Below the pieces are notes generated by a model, which saw only the letters and a program-made list of their open reading frames with translations, did not search any database and had not been told where the DNA came from. This document shows, in pieces, positions 54,745-63,045 of a DNA stretch of 64,000 nucleotides (its first letter is position 1; the number at the start of each line of letters is the position of its first letter). Origin of the DNA: CAZNPL01 sp964574815 (GTDB lineage: Bacteria > Planctomycetota > Phycisphaerae > UBA1845); the NCBI GenBank assembly GCA_964574815.1, contig CAZNPL010000033.1, forward strand, positions 1 to 64,000. Direction: 5' to 3'. A program made the translations under genes and the position numbers.

Positions 54745-55986
54745 ATGCCCCATTTCCGGAGATGTCCATACGCGCTTGCCGCGATCTGTGGGTGTGTCGC
54801 GGTCTTGATCGCCGGTTGCGGGATCATTCCCCAAACTCCGTCGGCGCCACTCGTCGCCGATGCCGGGCCGAATCGAACTGCGGCCACCGGGGAGACGCTG
54901 ACACTGCAGGCTACGGCCAGCGGTGGCACGCCACCGTATGGGTACCAGTGGGACATCGTGCAGGTTCCGGATGATGATGAAGCTCAGGCCATTCCCGATG
55001 GTGATCAGGCCGAGATTCAAACGCTGCCATTTGAGGTGGGGCGTTACGTCTATCGCGTCATCGTGACCGACGCCGAGGCATTCACCGAGCCGGCCGGCAG
55101 CAACGTTGACTTTGTCGTGATCGAAGTTTCCGAGGGGTTGACCGTTTCAATCGAGCGGGAAGTTGACGGGGGCGGCTACCCTCTTCCGGCGATTGCCGGC
55201 GAGCCGTTTACGTTGAGTGGGCCGGCGTCCGGGGGCAGCGGGTTGAGCTATGCCTGGACACGTGTCGAGGGCGTGGATCTGGAGTTCACGAATCCTTCTT
55301 CGGAGCAAACGGAGGTGATTGCGGCCGAACCCGGCGAGGTCTTGATTCGCGTCGCTGTTGACGACGCCGAAGGGCGGCAGGTGTCCGACGTGATTTCGAT
55401 CGTCGTGATCGAAGGTCCACGGCCGCGCGTTGTCATGACGGTCGATTCACAGAGTGAGGGCGTCTCGGGTGAGATCATATTCGAGCTGTTTTCTGATCTG
55501 GCGCCGCGGACGGTGGAAAACCTGCTGGCCTACATAGATGAAGGGTTTTATGACGGTTTGGTTTGGCATCGCGTGTCGCGGAATGCCGACGGCAGCGCCT
55601 TCGTCGTGCAAACCGGTGGTTTTCGTCGCGAAGGCGACGTGCTGGTCCCCGTCGAGCCGCTGTTTGACCCGGTCGAAAGCGAATCCGACAACGGCCTGAG
55701 CAATCAGCCGGGCTCGATCGCGATGGCGCTGTCCAACAACGATCCGGATTCGGGGACCTCGCAATTCTTCGTCAATCTCAACGACAACTCGTTCCTGGAC
55801 GAGGATTTCACCGTCTTTGGCCAAGTCATTGCGGGCATGGATATCATCGACGCCATGTCGCAGGTCGAAACCGGCACTGCTGAAGACGATTCGGGTGGCA
55901 CGCTCACGGAGGTGCCGCTTGACGACATCGTCATCATCCAATTCCGTCGAACGTCTCCAACGTCCCCTCTTCATATCGAGGAATGA
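54745..55986 (+). CDS. Lipoprotein with Ig/PKD-like domains and cyclophilin-type PPIase
   Basis: 413 residues. A lipoprotein signal (ALAAICGCVAVLIAGC) is followed by two Ig/PKD-like beta domains (about 30-125 and 130-220; SGGTPPYGYQWDI, SGGSGLSYAWTRV). The C-terminal half is a cyclophilin: IIFELFSDLAPRTVENLLAY, WHRVSRNADGSAFVVQTGG, SIAMALSNNDPDSGTSQFFV and FTVFGQVIAGMDIIDAM. It should catalyse proline isomerisation at the periplasmic side of a membrane, perhaps aiding folding of exported proteins. ATG 54745 follows GGGAGG. The fusion of PKD-like domains to a PPIase fits an envelope or surface role. Confidence 0.87.
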   Translation: MPHFRRCPYALAAICGCVAVLIAGCGIIPQTPSAPLVADAGPNRTAATGETLTLQATASGGTPPYGYQWDIVQVPDDDEAQAIPDGDQAEIQTLPFEVGRYVYRVIVTDAEAFTEPAGSNVDFVVIEVSEGLTVSIEREVDGGGYPLPAIAGEPFTLSGPASGGSGLSYAWTRVEGVDLEFTNPSSEQTEVIAAEPGEVLIRVAVDDAEGRQVSDVISIVVIEGPRPRVVMTVDSQSEGVSGEIIFELFSDLAPRTVENLLAYIDEGFYDGLVWHRVSRNADGSAFVVQTGGFRREGDVLVPVEPLFDPVESESDNGLSNQPGSIAMALSNNDPDSGTSQFFVNLNDNSFLDEDFTVFGQVIAGMDIIDAMSQVETGTAEDDSGGTLTEVPLDDIVIIQFRRTSPTSPLHIEE

Positions 55987-55989
55987 ACC

Positions 55990-56697
55990 ATGAGCGAGCC
56001 AACAAGCACCTATCGAGACGGTGGGGAAGGGCCGGCTCCATTGTCGGATGACGAGTCCGCCGCCCTGCCGCGGGCCAACACGCGGCGCATGATGCTGGAA
56101 GCGCTGAAGCGACAGGGGCCGCTTTCCGCGAAGCAACTGGCACTCGCTTGCGGGATCTCGGTCGCCGGGGTCCGACAGCACCTTGTGGCATTCGAGCAGA
56201 ACGGCATCGTATCGTCCGCGTTCAGACGGCACGGGCCCGGACGGCCGTCTCGCCTGTACTCACTGACCGAGCAAGGCCAGCAACTGTTCGGGCAGCGGTA
56301 CGAACGTCTGGCGCTGGAACTGCTGGATGCGGCCAGTCGGATCGGAGGCAACGAACTGGTTGCGAAGCTCTTCGAGGAACGCGCTCAGCGGCAACTCCAC
56401 CGGTACGGTCCGGCCGCAGACGAAGACGACGTCCGAGCGAAGGTCCGGACGCTGGCACGGCTGCGCGATGCGGACGGGTACATGGCCGAGGCGGAAACCG
56501 ACGGCGGGGGGCGGACGACGCTCGTTGAGCACCACTGCCCGATCATGTCGGTGGCGTCGTGCTATCCAAACGTATGTGCGTGTGAGCTGAGGCTGGTCCG
56601 CAAGATTCTGGGCCCGGGCGTGACGGTGGAGCGTACCGAACATATGATCGATGGGGGTCGGGCATGTCGGTACGCAGTGAAGCCTGCCCCGGCGTGA
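55990..56697 (+). CDS. SufR-like HTH regulator with C-terminal cysteine cluster
   Basis: 235 residues. The N-terminal winged helix (LSAKQLALACGISVAGVRQH to GPGRPSRLYSLTEQG) is of the DeoR/ArsR-related type seen in SufR. The C-terminal part has cysteines in EHHCPIMSVASCYPNVCACE and GGRACRYAV, as expected for a [Fe-S]-sensing regulator. SufR represses suf operons in cyanobacteria and actinobacteria. No suf gene is in the window; the gene lies three bases after the cyclophilin lipoprotein stop, so it is translated from the same transcript. Target unknown. Confidence 0.8.
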   Translation: MSEPTSTYRDGGEGPAPLSDDESAALPRANTRRMMLEALKRQGPLSAKQLALACGISVAGVRQHLVAFEQNGIVSSAFRRHGPGRPSRLYSLTEQGQQLFGQRYERLALELLDAASRIGGNELVAKLFEERAQRQLHRYGPAADEDDVRAKVRTLARLRDADGYMAEAETDGGGRTTLVEHHCPIMSVASCYPNVCACELRLVRKILGPGVTVERTEHMIDGGRACRYAVKPAPA

Positions 56698-56774
56698 AGC
56701 GAGCGCATCCGACCGGTGGTTGCCACAAGCAGGATCGCTCGTTATCCTGCCGCCCTGCAAAATGGAGAGATTTT

Positions 56775-57888
56775 ATGAGATTTGAAGACCCCGTTGCCGT
56801 TCTGGACTCCCTTTCCGCCCGGATCGTAGCAATCCGGGACTCTCTTTGACTATCCGACCCGACTCGACGAACTCGCTCAACTTGATTCGAAGATGGCCTC
56901 GCCCGACTTCTGGAGCGACCAGGAGGCGGCGCAGCAGACCGTCGTGCAGCTCAAGAAGGTCAAGGCCGTCGTGGAGCCGATCCGTGAGCTGATTGCTCTG
57001 CACGAGGACGTCCAGGCGTTGTCCGAGCTTCTCCAGGAGGAGCACGATCCGGAGATGGTTGACGAGTTTCACGAAAAGCTTGCCGAGCTCTCCGAACGCG
57101 TCGATGAAGTTGAACTGCTGACGCTCCTCTCGCGGCCCAATGACGGGCGGGACTGCTACTTCAGCGTCCAGGCGGGCACCGGCGGGGCGGACGCCTGCGA
57201 TTGGGCCGAGATGCTGTTGCGCATGTACCTGCGATATTTCGAGCGCCGCGGCTACGGTGTCGAGCAGCTCGCGCTCAAGGAGGGAGAGGAGGCCGGGATT
57301 CAATCGTGCAACCTGCTTGTCCGGGGAGACTACGCCTACGGGTATCTATCGTGTGAGATCGGTGTGCACCGGCTGGTGCGGATTTCGCCCTTCAGTGCCC
57401 AGGGTAAGCGCGAGACCAGCTTCGCGTCGGTCGATGTGCAACCGGTGGTGGACGACATCGAAATCGACATCGATTGGGATAAGGACGTGCGCGAGGACAC
57501 CTATCGTGCCAGCGGGGCCGGCGGGCAGCACGTCAACAAGACGTCATCCGCCGTCCGACTCACGCACGAGCCGACCGGGCTGGTGGCGCAGTGCCAGAAC
57601 GAGCGGTCGCAGCACAAGAACCGCGCGGCGGCCCGGAAGATGCTGCAGGCGCGGCTCTATCAGGTCGAGCAGGCCAAGCGCGACGAGGCGTTGGCCGCCC
57701 ACTACGGGGAAAAGGGCCAGATCGGCTGGGGCAACGCCATCCGCAGCTATTTCCTTTACCCCGAGCAGCGGGTCAAGGACTCCCGCACCGGGCACATGAC
57801 GTCCGACACGACGGGCGTACTGGACGGCGACATCCAGCCGTTCATCGAGGCGGAGCTGCGCCGCCGCGTGGCCGTTCGGAGCAAGTAA
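56775..57888 (+). CDS. prfB: Peptide chain release factor 2 with programmed +1 frameshift
   Basis: 370 residues when 56775-56846 is joined to 56848-57888. RF2 ends translation at UGA and UAA. The first 24 codons end in CTT followed by an in-frame TGA; slipping +1 continues as DYPTRLDELAQLDSKMASPDFW, the expected RF2 N-terminal sequence. SPF is in RLVRISPF (stop codon recognition) and GGQ in ASGAGGQHVNKTSSAVRLTH (peptide release). ATG 56775 follows GGAGAG. Frameshifting lets low RF2 levels raise their own synthesis. The gene is complete only if the shift is applied. Confidence 0.95.
56844..56850 (+). promoter_or_regulatory. RF2 +1 frameshift site (CTTTGAC)
   Basis: CTT TGA C is the canonical RF2 slippery site. 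The upstream CCGGGA at about 56834-56839 is a weak version of the internal Shine-Dalgarno that stimulates shifting; its spacing differs from the E. coli arrangement. Confidence 0.9.
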
Positions 57889-57991
57889 CGATCGGGCATC
57901 TGTCCCAGTCCACGTTTTGACTCCCAAGCCGATCTTGTGAGACAATCTCAATCGATCGACGGTCGCGTGACTTGCCGCCGGGAACTGCTCC

Positions 57992-58508
57992 ATGACAGAC
58001 GCTCTGAATGAATTGTCGCTCCTTATTCGGAGCCGCCATCCGATTGTCACCATCGAGACGGTCGAGGAGAGCCGGGCCGTCGATCTGGTCGTTCAGGCCG
58101 CCCATCGGCTGGCCATGACGCTTTACACGTGGACAGTGGTCGCCGGACATCAGCGCATTGCCGCCGGAGCTGTTGCGCGAGGGGCGGTTCGACGAGCTGT
58201 TTTTCGTGGACCTGCCCGGCTGCGAAGCGCGGGCGGTTATTCTCGATGTACATTTGAGGCGACGCAACCTGGACCCGGACGCGTTCGACCTCGATAAGCT
58301 GGCCGCCCGGACCGAGGGTTTCAGCGGTGCCGAGATCGAGCAAACGATCGTATCGGCGCTTTACTCGGCGATCGCCGACGGCCGGGAACCGGATACGCGT
58401 GCGATCCTCGACGAAATCGCCGAGACGATTCCGCTCTCGGTCACGATGCGTGAGCGCGTCGCCGAGCTGCGCCGTTTCGCCAAAGGCCGCTTCGTCGCCG
58501 CCGACTGA
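57992..58508 (+). pseudogene. AAA ATPase with internal deletion
   Basis: The 5' part encodes MTDALNELSLLIRSRHPIVT to LAMTLYTWTVV, the typical N-terminus of Ycf46-type AAA ATPases (about 500 residues). The 3' part (in a +1 shifted frame from about 58146) encodes DISALPPELLREGRFDELFF, then VDLPGCEARAVILDVHLRRR and LAARTEGFSGAEIEQTIVSA, the C-terminal AAA region. The middle of the family protein, including Walker A and B, is missing, and the two parts are out of frame. The junction lies near 58137-58146. A deletion pseudogene; read as two genes neither part would work. Confidence 0.75.
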
Positions 58509-58589
58509 GAGAGGCGATAAGCCCGGCGTCGCCCGCAGACGGCGCGGCATGCAGCCCGGGCTTCGCCGGCCGCCAGTTGCATGAGCACG

Positions 58590-59105
58590 TCAGTCGCCGC
58601 AGCGTTTGCCGCGGTCGCGCGGTTCCTTGGTAAACCGGTCATCGGAACGCTTGTCGGAAGCTGAGCGTGCAGCCTTTTCGAGCCAGCCGGTGCGAATATC
58701 GGTTGGTTCGTCGAAAGCGGGGACGTGGGGCTTGATGTCGAGCAAAGGCGTACCGTCGAGGATGTCCACGTTTTCGATTTGCAGCAGGTTCCCTTCAATG
58801 CGGAGAAGCCTGACGACGGAGAGTCCGATGGGGTTTGGTCGCCGTGGCGCCCGCGTTGCAAACAGCCCTCGTCGCTCAGTGTCCAGGAACGGAATGACTT
58901 GAAGGTCGAATTGCTCGCTCTTATGCAGGTGATAGAGCAAAACGATGTGCGAAAAGCCGCCGAGATCCTTGAGGCCGGGCTGATACTTCGAAAGAACCTC
59001 CACCTCGCCCTTGGCGCCGGCGGCCCCCGCAGGCTGAATGGGCATTCCCTCGACGCTCTTGAACGGAGAACGGATCACCCCGATCGGCTCGTATTGAATC
59101 GTCAT
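58590..59105 (-). CDS. trmO: tRNA t6A37 N6-methyltransferase TrmO-like
   Basis: 171 residues. Residues 5-145 match the TrmO/YaeB (TsaA) family: YEPIGVIRSPFKSVEGMPIQ, GGFSHIVLLYHLHKS, TRAPRRPNPIGLSVVRLL and VDILDGTPLLDIKPHVPAFD. The enzyme methylates t6A at position 37 of tRNA-Thr with SAM, using an unusual beta-barrel fold. The C-terminal 30 residues are charged. It is shorter than E. coli TrmO, lacking most of its C-terminal domain, as in many bacteria. ATG 59105. Confidence 0.88.
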   Translation of the reverse strand: MTIQYEPIGVIRSPFKSVEGMPIQPAGAAGAKGEVEVLSKYQPGLKDLGGFSHIVLLYHLHKSEQFDLQVIPFLDTERRGLFATRAPRRPNPIGLSVVRLLRIEGNLLQIENVDILDGTPLLDIKPHVPAFDEPTDIRTGWLEKAARSASDKRSDDRFTKEPRDRGKRCGD

Positions 59106-59375
59106 GTCGTTCCGTCCAGACGCCTTCTCACTTCCAGGGCGGCCCCGGCGCGCACGCGTCGCAGTGCGATTGTTGCCTTTCTGCACGTAATTCAGCATCG
59201 CCACCGCACGATCCCGCGTCAAGCTTGCGCTTCGGTACGGCCTTCCTTCAACAGCCGCATATGAAGACGCCGTCTGCATCCGACGACATCGCTGGATTTG
59301 TATAACGCTGTCGCCAGGGGTGGCGGGCGATCGACAGGCGGACGAGAATCACGCGTCGGCGACGTGAGAACTCCC

Positions 59376-59960
59376 ATGGCAAGCGATGAATCAGTTTCCG
59401 TGCGTAGAGGCGGGCGCATCAAGGATGCCCGGGGGCGAATCGTCACCCGGTACGATCCGGTCAGAACGTATCTGCTGCGCCAAGGCAGCCCCATATCCGC
59501 CGAGACACTCGAGGCGATGGCCAACGAGCTCCTGCCCGGTGTGAAGAAAAAAAGGCTGGTGCAGATCGCCTCCGTTGTGGCCGGTGTGCTGCTGGTTGTC
59601 GGCGGGAATCTGGTTTACTTCCGCTGGTTCAGCAGTTGGAAAGGCCTCGACCCGGTTAATACCACGATTTACATCGTCCAGGCCATCGTGCTTGTGTCCG
59701 GCCCGGTCATTGCGTTCCGCATGGCCAGAACCGAGTATTCAAATCTCATCGTGGCTACGATGCTCAAGTACCGTCGTTGTCTGCACTGCGGCTACGATCT
59801 GCGCCTCCTGCCTGTCGATGCCGCCGACGGCGCGACCGTTTGTCCCGAGTGCGGCTGCGCCTGGAGGCTGGGCGCAAGCGACTCTGTGATTGATTCCAAG
59901 CCGGCCGGGGTAGACACGCTGGAGCGAAACCGCAACGATGAACACGAACGAACCGCCTGA
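59376..59960 (+). CDS. Zinc-ribbon membrane protein, tandem paralog 1
   Basis: 194 residues from ATG 59376. A GRIKDARGRIVTRYDPVRTY segment precedes two hydrophobic helices (about 65-85 and 100-125), followed by a C-terminal zinc ribbon CLHCGYDLRLLPVDAADGAT...CPEC. The gene product at 59938 has the same plan. The last 23 bases overlap the start of that gene, so the two are coupled. Function unknown. Confidence 0.75.
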   Translation: MASDESVSVRRGGRIKDARGRIVTRYDPVRTYLLRQGSPISAETLEAMANELLPGVKKKRLVQIASVVAGVLLVVGGNLVYFRWFSSWKGLDPVNTTIYIVQAIVLVSGPVIAFRMARTEYSNLIVATMLKYRRCLHCGYDLRLLPVDAADGATVCPECGCAWRLGASDSVIDSKPAGVDTLERNRNDEHERTA

Positions 59961-60441
59961 ACACCGCAGAACCGGCCGCATCAAAGACGCCCGCGGGAAC
60001 TCCGTCAGGCTCCTTGATCCGGTCTCCATGTATTTCCTTCACCGGCATGACGTCATCGAGGCCGATGTGCTCAAGGCGATCGCGAACGAGAAGGGGGTTC
60101 GGGTCGCCACCGCGGAGCGCGTGGCAATAATCGTCGGGATTCTTAGCGCGATCGCCGTGATCGGCTTCTTCGCTCACGGCATCTATAGCGGTGACATACG
60201 CGACGCCCGCTATGCAAAGCTCTCTTCCCTGGTGTTTATGTGCGCCATGCCGTGGATTGTATGGTACAGCGTGATTCGGGCGCGCCTCGACAACATCGCG
60301 GTGGCCATGCTCAAGTACCTCCGTTGTCCGCAGTGCGGCTACGATCTGCGCATGTTGCCCACCGACCCGGTCGACGGCACCACCGTCTGTCCCGAATGCG
60401 GCGCTGCCTGGCGCGTGGTGGAAGCGGCACCGACAAAGTAG
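59938..60441 (+). CDS. Zinc-ribbon membrane protein, tandem paralog 2
   Basis: 167 residues. N-terminal TGRIKDARGNSVRLLDPVSM, two hydrophobic helices, and CPQCGYDLRMLPTDPVDGTT...CPEC near the C-terminus. Clearly a tandem duplicate of the preceding gene and translationally coupled to it. In this pair the ribbon follows the helices, whereas in the 33784-36268 group it precedes them. Confidence 0.75.
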   Translation: MNTNEPPEHRRTGRIKDARGNSVRLLDPVSMYFLHRHDVIEADVLKAIANEKGVRVATAERVAIIVGILSAIAVIGFFAHGIYSGDIRDARYAKLSSLVFMCAMPWIVWYSVIRARLDNIAVAMLKYLRCPQCGYDLRMLPTDPVDGTTVCPECGAAWRVVEAAPTK

Positions 60442-60442
60442 G

Positions 60443-60462
60443 CCACTGCTCAAGAGCAGTGG
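60443..60462. terminator. Palindrome module D between convergent genes
   Basis: Perfect CCACTGCTCAAGAGCAGTGG, identical to 15121-15140 and 21823-21842. It starts one base past the stop of the zinc-ribbon gene and 31 bases before the stop of the convergent YwaF-like gene, so it probably serves both as a terminator-like hairpin. Confidence 0.65.
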
Positions 60463-60493
60463 CACACGATCCCATTCATCGCGAAGGGACGGA

Positions 60494-61216
60494 TCACCGG
60501 ATATCCGGAGCGTTTCGCACAACGAGCGTCTTGTACGGCCGCACTCGGAACAAGATGTCCATGACCCACAAGTGCAGTACGCATGCGAGCTCCAGGCCCA
60601 GGAGGTACCATGGCCACGGGCCTATCAGGAACGGGTTGCTCGCCATCGGTCTGCGGGCGAGGTACATGTAGTTGGCGTCCAGTGCAACGTTGATGGGGTA
60701 GACGACGGCGGCCAACACGTGGACGGCGGCGAATGCGTAGACCGCTGCCCATCGTCGCGGCCTCATCTCCAGAAAGGCGCTCATCACGATCGGGGCGGCT
60801 ACCAGCAGCGAATGTCCGCCGTAGTATTCAAGCAGCAAGTACAAAGACGTGCCCGGCATCAACTCGGGCGTGACGATGGCGTGAAAGCCGCTCGGCACAC
60901 CCAGGTATAGGGCCCATTCGCAGAGCAACTGGCTTCTGGTAAGCAGGGCGATTCCCGTGATGATGTAGGCGACGCGGCAGAGATGAAGCGGCAGCGAATC
61001 GGCAAGTGCCCAGGTCTCCGCCACGAAGGCCAGATGGAGGTGCAGCACGATCCTGTCGAGCAGGACAATCACACCCAGGGCGACGGCCAGCATTCGACGC
61101 CGCGGCGGCGGAGTCAACCGAAATGCCAGGCAAACGAACAGGATGACGAGGCAACTCACGAAAAGGCCCGCCCACCAGGTGTGAGAGAACGCCGTGATCC
61201 CGGTCTCGTCCTTCAT
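60494..61216 (-). CDS. YwaF/TIGR02206-type integral membrane protein
   Basis: 240 residues with seven hydrophobic helices. LHLHLAFVAETWALADSLPL followed by HLCRVAYIITGIALL and YGGHSLLVAAPIVMSAFLEM fit the YwaF (TIGR02206) family, including the conserved LPLHLC and a central GGH. The family is predicted to be a membrane enzyme or transporter of unknown function. ATG 61216. The gene starts 9 bases after the stop of the RluA-methyltransferase gene on the same strand. Confidence 0.82.
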   Translation of the reverse strand: MKDETGITAFSHTWWAGLFVSCLVILFVCLAFRLTPPPRRRMLAVALGVIVLLDRIVLHLHLAFVAETWALADSLPLHLCRVAYIITGIALLTRSQLLCEWALYLGVPSGFHAIVTPELMPGTSLYLLLEYYGGHSLLVAAPIVMSAFLEMRPRRWAAVYAFAAVHVLAAVVYPINVALDANYMYLARRPMASNPFLIGPWPWYLLGLELACVLHLWVMDILFRVRPYKTLVVRNAPDIR

Positions 61217-61224
61217 GTTAAAGT

Positions 61225-62838
61225 TCAGTCAAACTGCGCCACGATCGTTTCAGCCTCACGGCGCTCGGGGGCGAAGCCCAGGGGGAGCGGGGGTGGGTCG
61301 GGGAATCTGCACTTTCGGCGGCCAGCGGCGGCCTTGACCCGGTCGCGCAGCCATTTGTCCGTTACGCCTCGAAAGTTGGCCGATACGAGCATGCGGCCTC
61401 GGCGCTTGAGCAGCTTCAACGCGCCGCCTACCAGTGGCGTCATGTGCTCTTCGACCTGGAAGACGCGGGCGGGCTTGCCGCCCCGGGCGAAGGCCGGCGG
61501 GTCCAGGAGGATCAGATCGAAGCGCAGACCCTGCCGCTCTGCGCGCTTGAAGAACTCGAACGCGTCCGAGCAGTAGAAGCGATGATCGTCGAGCGGCAGG
61601 CCGTTGGCCTCGAAGTTCTGCTTGCCCCACTCGAGCGCCTTCTTCGAGACGTCCACGCTCGCCGTCGTTCCGGCGTCGCCGATGGCCGCGGCTACCGAGA
61701 AGCCGCAGGTGTAGGCGAACAGGTTCAGCACGTGCAGGCCTTTGGCTTGTTGGCGGACCCAGCGGCGGTTCTCGGCATGGGCCGTGAAGAAGCCGGTGAG
61801 ATAGCCGTCATAGGGCCGGACCACGTACCTGATTCCGTCTTCGAGGATCTCGACCTCTCGCTCGGCGGGTCGGCCCCACAACGGTCGGTCGTCCATCAGT
61901 GCTTTGGGTCGGTGGCGATCCGGCTGGCTGCGGTCTCGGGGGATCTTCTTGACGTAGACGGCGCGGACCTTGAGCCGCCGGCCGTACCACGCGGCCGCGC
62001 GTTGCAGCGTTTCCTCGTCCTGGTCGAACTTGCCCTGGCGGACCTGGAGGATGACCACCGGCCCGAGGCGGTCGGCGATCAGGCCCGGCACGTCGTCAGC
62101 GACGCCGTCGGTGAGGCGGTAGGCGTTGGTGGATTCGTCCAGCAGCCATTCGAGGCGACCGGCCAGGGCTACTTCGAGCGAGTCTTCCAGCGGCGTCTCC
62201 TCGCGGGCGACGGCGTCGAATACGTCTGGGACGGGGGCGATCGCCCGAACCTGCTCACCTGTAAACGGATGTTCGAACTCGAGCCGTTCGACGTGGAGGT
62301 ACAAGCGCCCCCGGCGCCGGCCCTTTCGTCGAAAGTCGAACTTCGGGTCGTCGACGACCGGCAGGCGCATCCGCTGAAGCTGGACGCGCACGTCCATAGA
62401 GCGTCGACCGCGGAAGACGCATCGCAGCAGGGCCCGGCGGGGATGTTGTTTGATCGGCGTCACTTCCAGCGGCGCGTCCCGCCGACGTGAACGCGGGGCT
62501 GTTGACCTGCCGGATGACTTTTCCCGTCGGCCAGCGACCTTGTGGGCTTTATATTTTCCTCTGGCCACGGCCACGAACTCTTGCCGAACATCGCCGTCGC
62601 GCAGGCGGCTCGCGAATTGCTCGGCGGCCTGTTCGGTCTTGGCAAAAGCCCACACGCCCGATTCGAACGTATCAAGCGGGTAACAGGTCCGTAAATCTTC
62701 GCTGTCGGACTCGGACCGGAGCAAGCGGACGGCGGCGGGCACGTGAGAAACGGGGTTAGGTCGCCCGGTATCTGCCGGCACGCCGGCCGGCTTGTTGACA
62801 AGGAGATAGTGTGCGTCTTCATAGAGGCGTGTGAGCAT
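61225..62838 (-). CDS. RluA-type pseudouridine synthase fused to RlmI-like methyltransferase
   Basis: About 537 residues from ATG 62838; ATG 62859 or 63009 could add 7 or 57. The N-terminal part (about 1-210) follows RluA enzymes: LYEDAHYLLVNKPAGVPADT, YPLDTFESGVWAFAKTEQAA (catalytic Asp kept; the usual HRLD reads YPLD) and EFVAVARG. The C-terminal part resembles RlmI-type SAM-dependent 23S rRNA cytosine methyltransferases: PLWGRPAEREVEILEDGIRY, YLTGFFTAHAENRR, NLFAYTCGFSVAAA, DLILLDPPAFARGG and LVSANFRGV. One protein would thus modify rRNA in two ways. Start uncertain; both domains look complete. Confidence 0.82.
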   Translation of the reverse strand: MLTRLYEDAHYLLVNKPAGVPADTGRPNPVSHVPAAVRLLRSESDSEDLRTCYPLDTFESGVWAFAKTEQAAEQFASRLRDGDVRQEFVAVARGKYKAHKVAGRREKSSGRSTAPRSRRRDAPLEVTPIKQHPRRALLRCVFRGRRSMDVRVQLQRMRLPVVDDPKFDFRRKGRRRGRLYLHVERLEFEHPFTGEQVRAIAPVPDVFDAVAREETPLEDSLEVALAGRLEWLLDESTNAYRLTDGVADDVPGLIADRLGPVVILQVRQGKFDQDEETLQRAAAWYGRRLKVRAVYVKKIPRDRSQPDRHRPKALMDDRPLWGRPAEREVEILEDGIRYVVRPYDGYLTGFFTAHAENRRWVRQQAKGLHVLNLFAYTCGFSVAAAIGDAGTTASVDVSKKALEWGKQNFEANGLPLDDHRFYCSDAFEFFKRAERQGLRFDLILLDPPAFARGGKPARVFQVEEHMTPLVGGALKLLKRRGRMLVSANFRGVTDKWLRDRVKAAAGRRKCRFPDPPPLPLGFAPERREAETIVAQFD

Positions 62839-63045
62839 TCGAGAGGGGCGTCGTCCCATGACGCGATGGTCTCGGGGCGCCCCGCTCCCGTCAACCAGGG
62901 TCGGAAGTTGTTGCCCGATAAGCGTGCCATGGGCCGATTCGGGCGCGTTCGCCGGCGCGGCGAGCCGCCGGCCGAAGTCGTAGACTATAATCGTATGGAC
63001 GAGCGGCATTTGCCGATTTGACTCGCAGCCGACGGGATTGCACCG

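Noticed and set aside
52898..54769. Extended 623-codon purB frame
   Set aside because: The extra N-terminal part runs through intergenic sequence with low-complexity translation; the family N-terminus begins at ATG 54328.
56893..57888. prfB starting at ATG 56893
   Set aside because: This loses the first RF2 helix; the upstream 24 codons plus the CTTTGAC slip site restore the family N-terminus.
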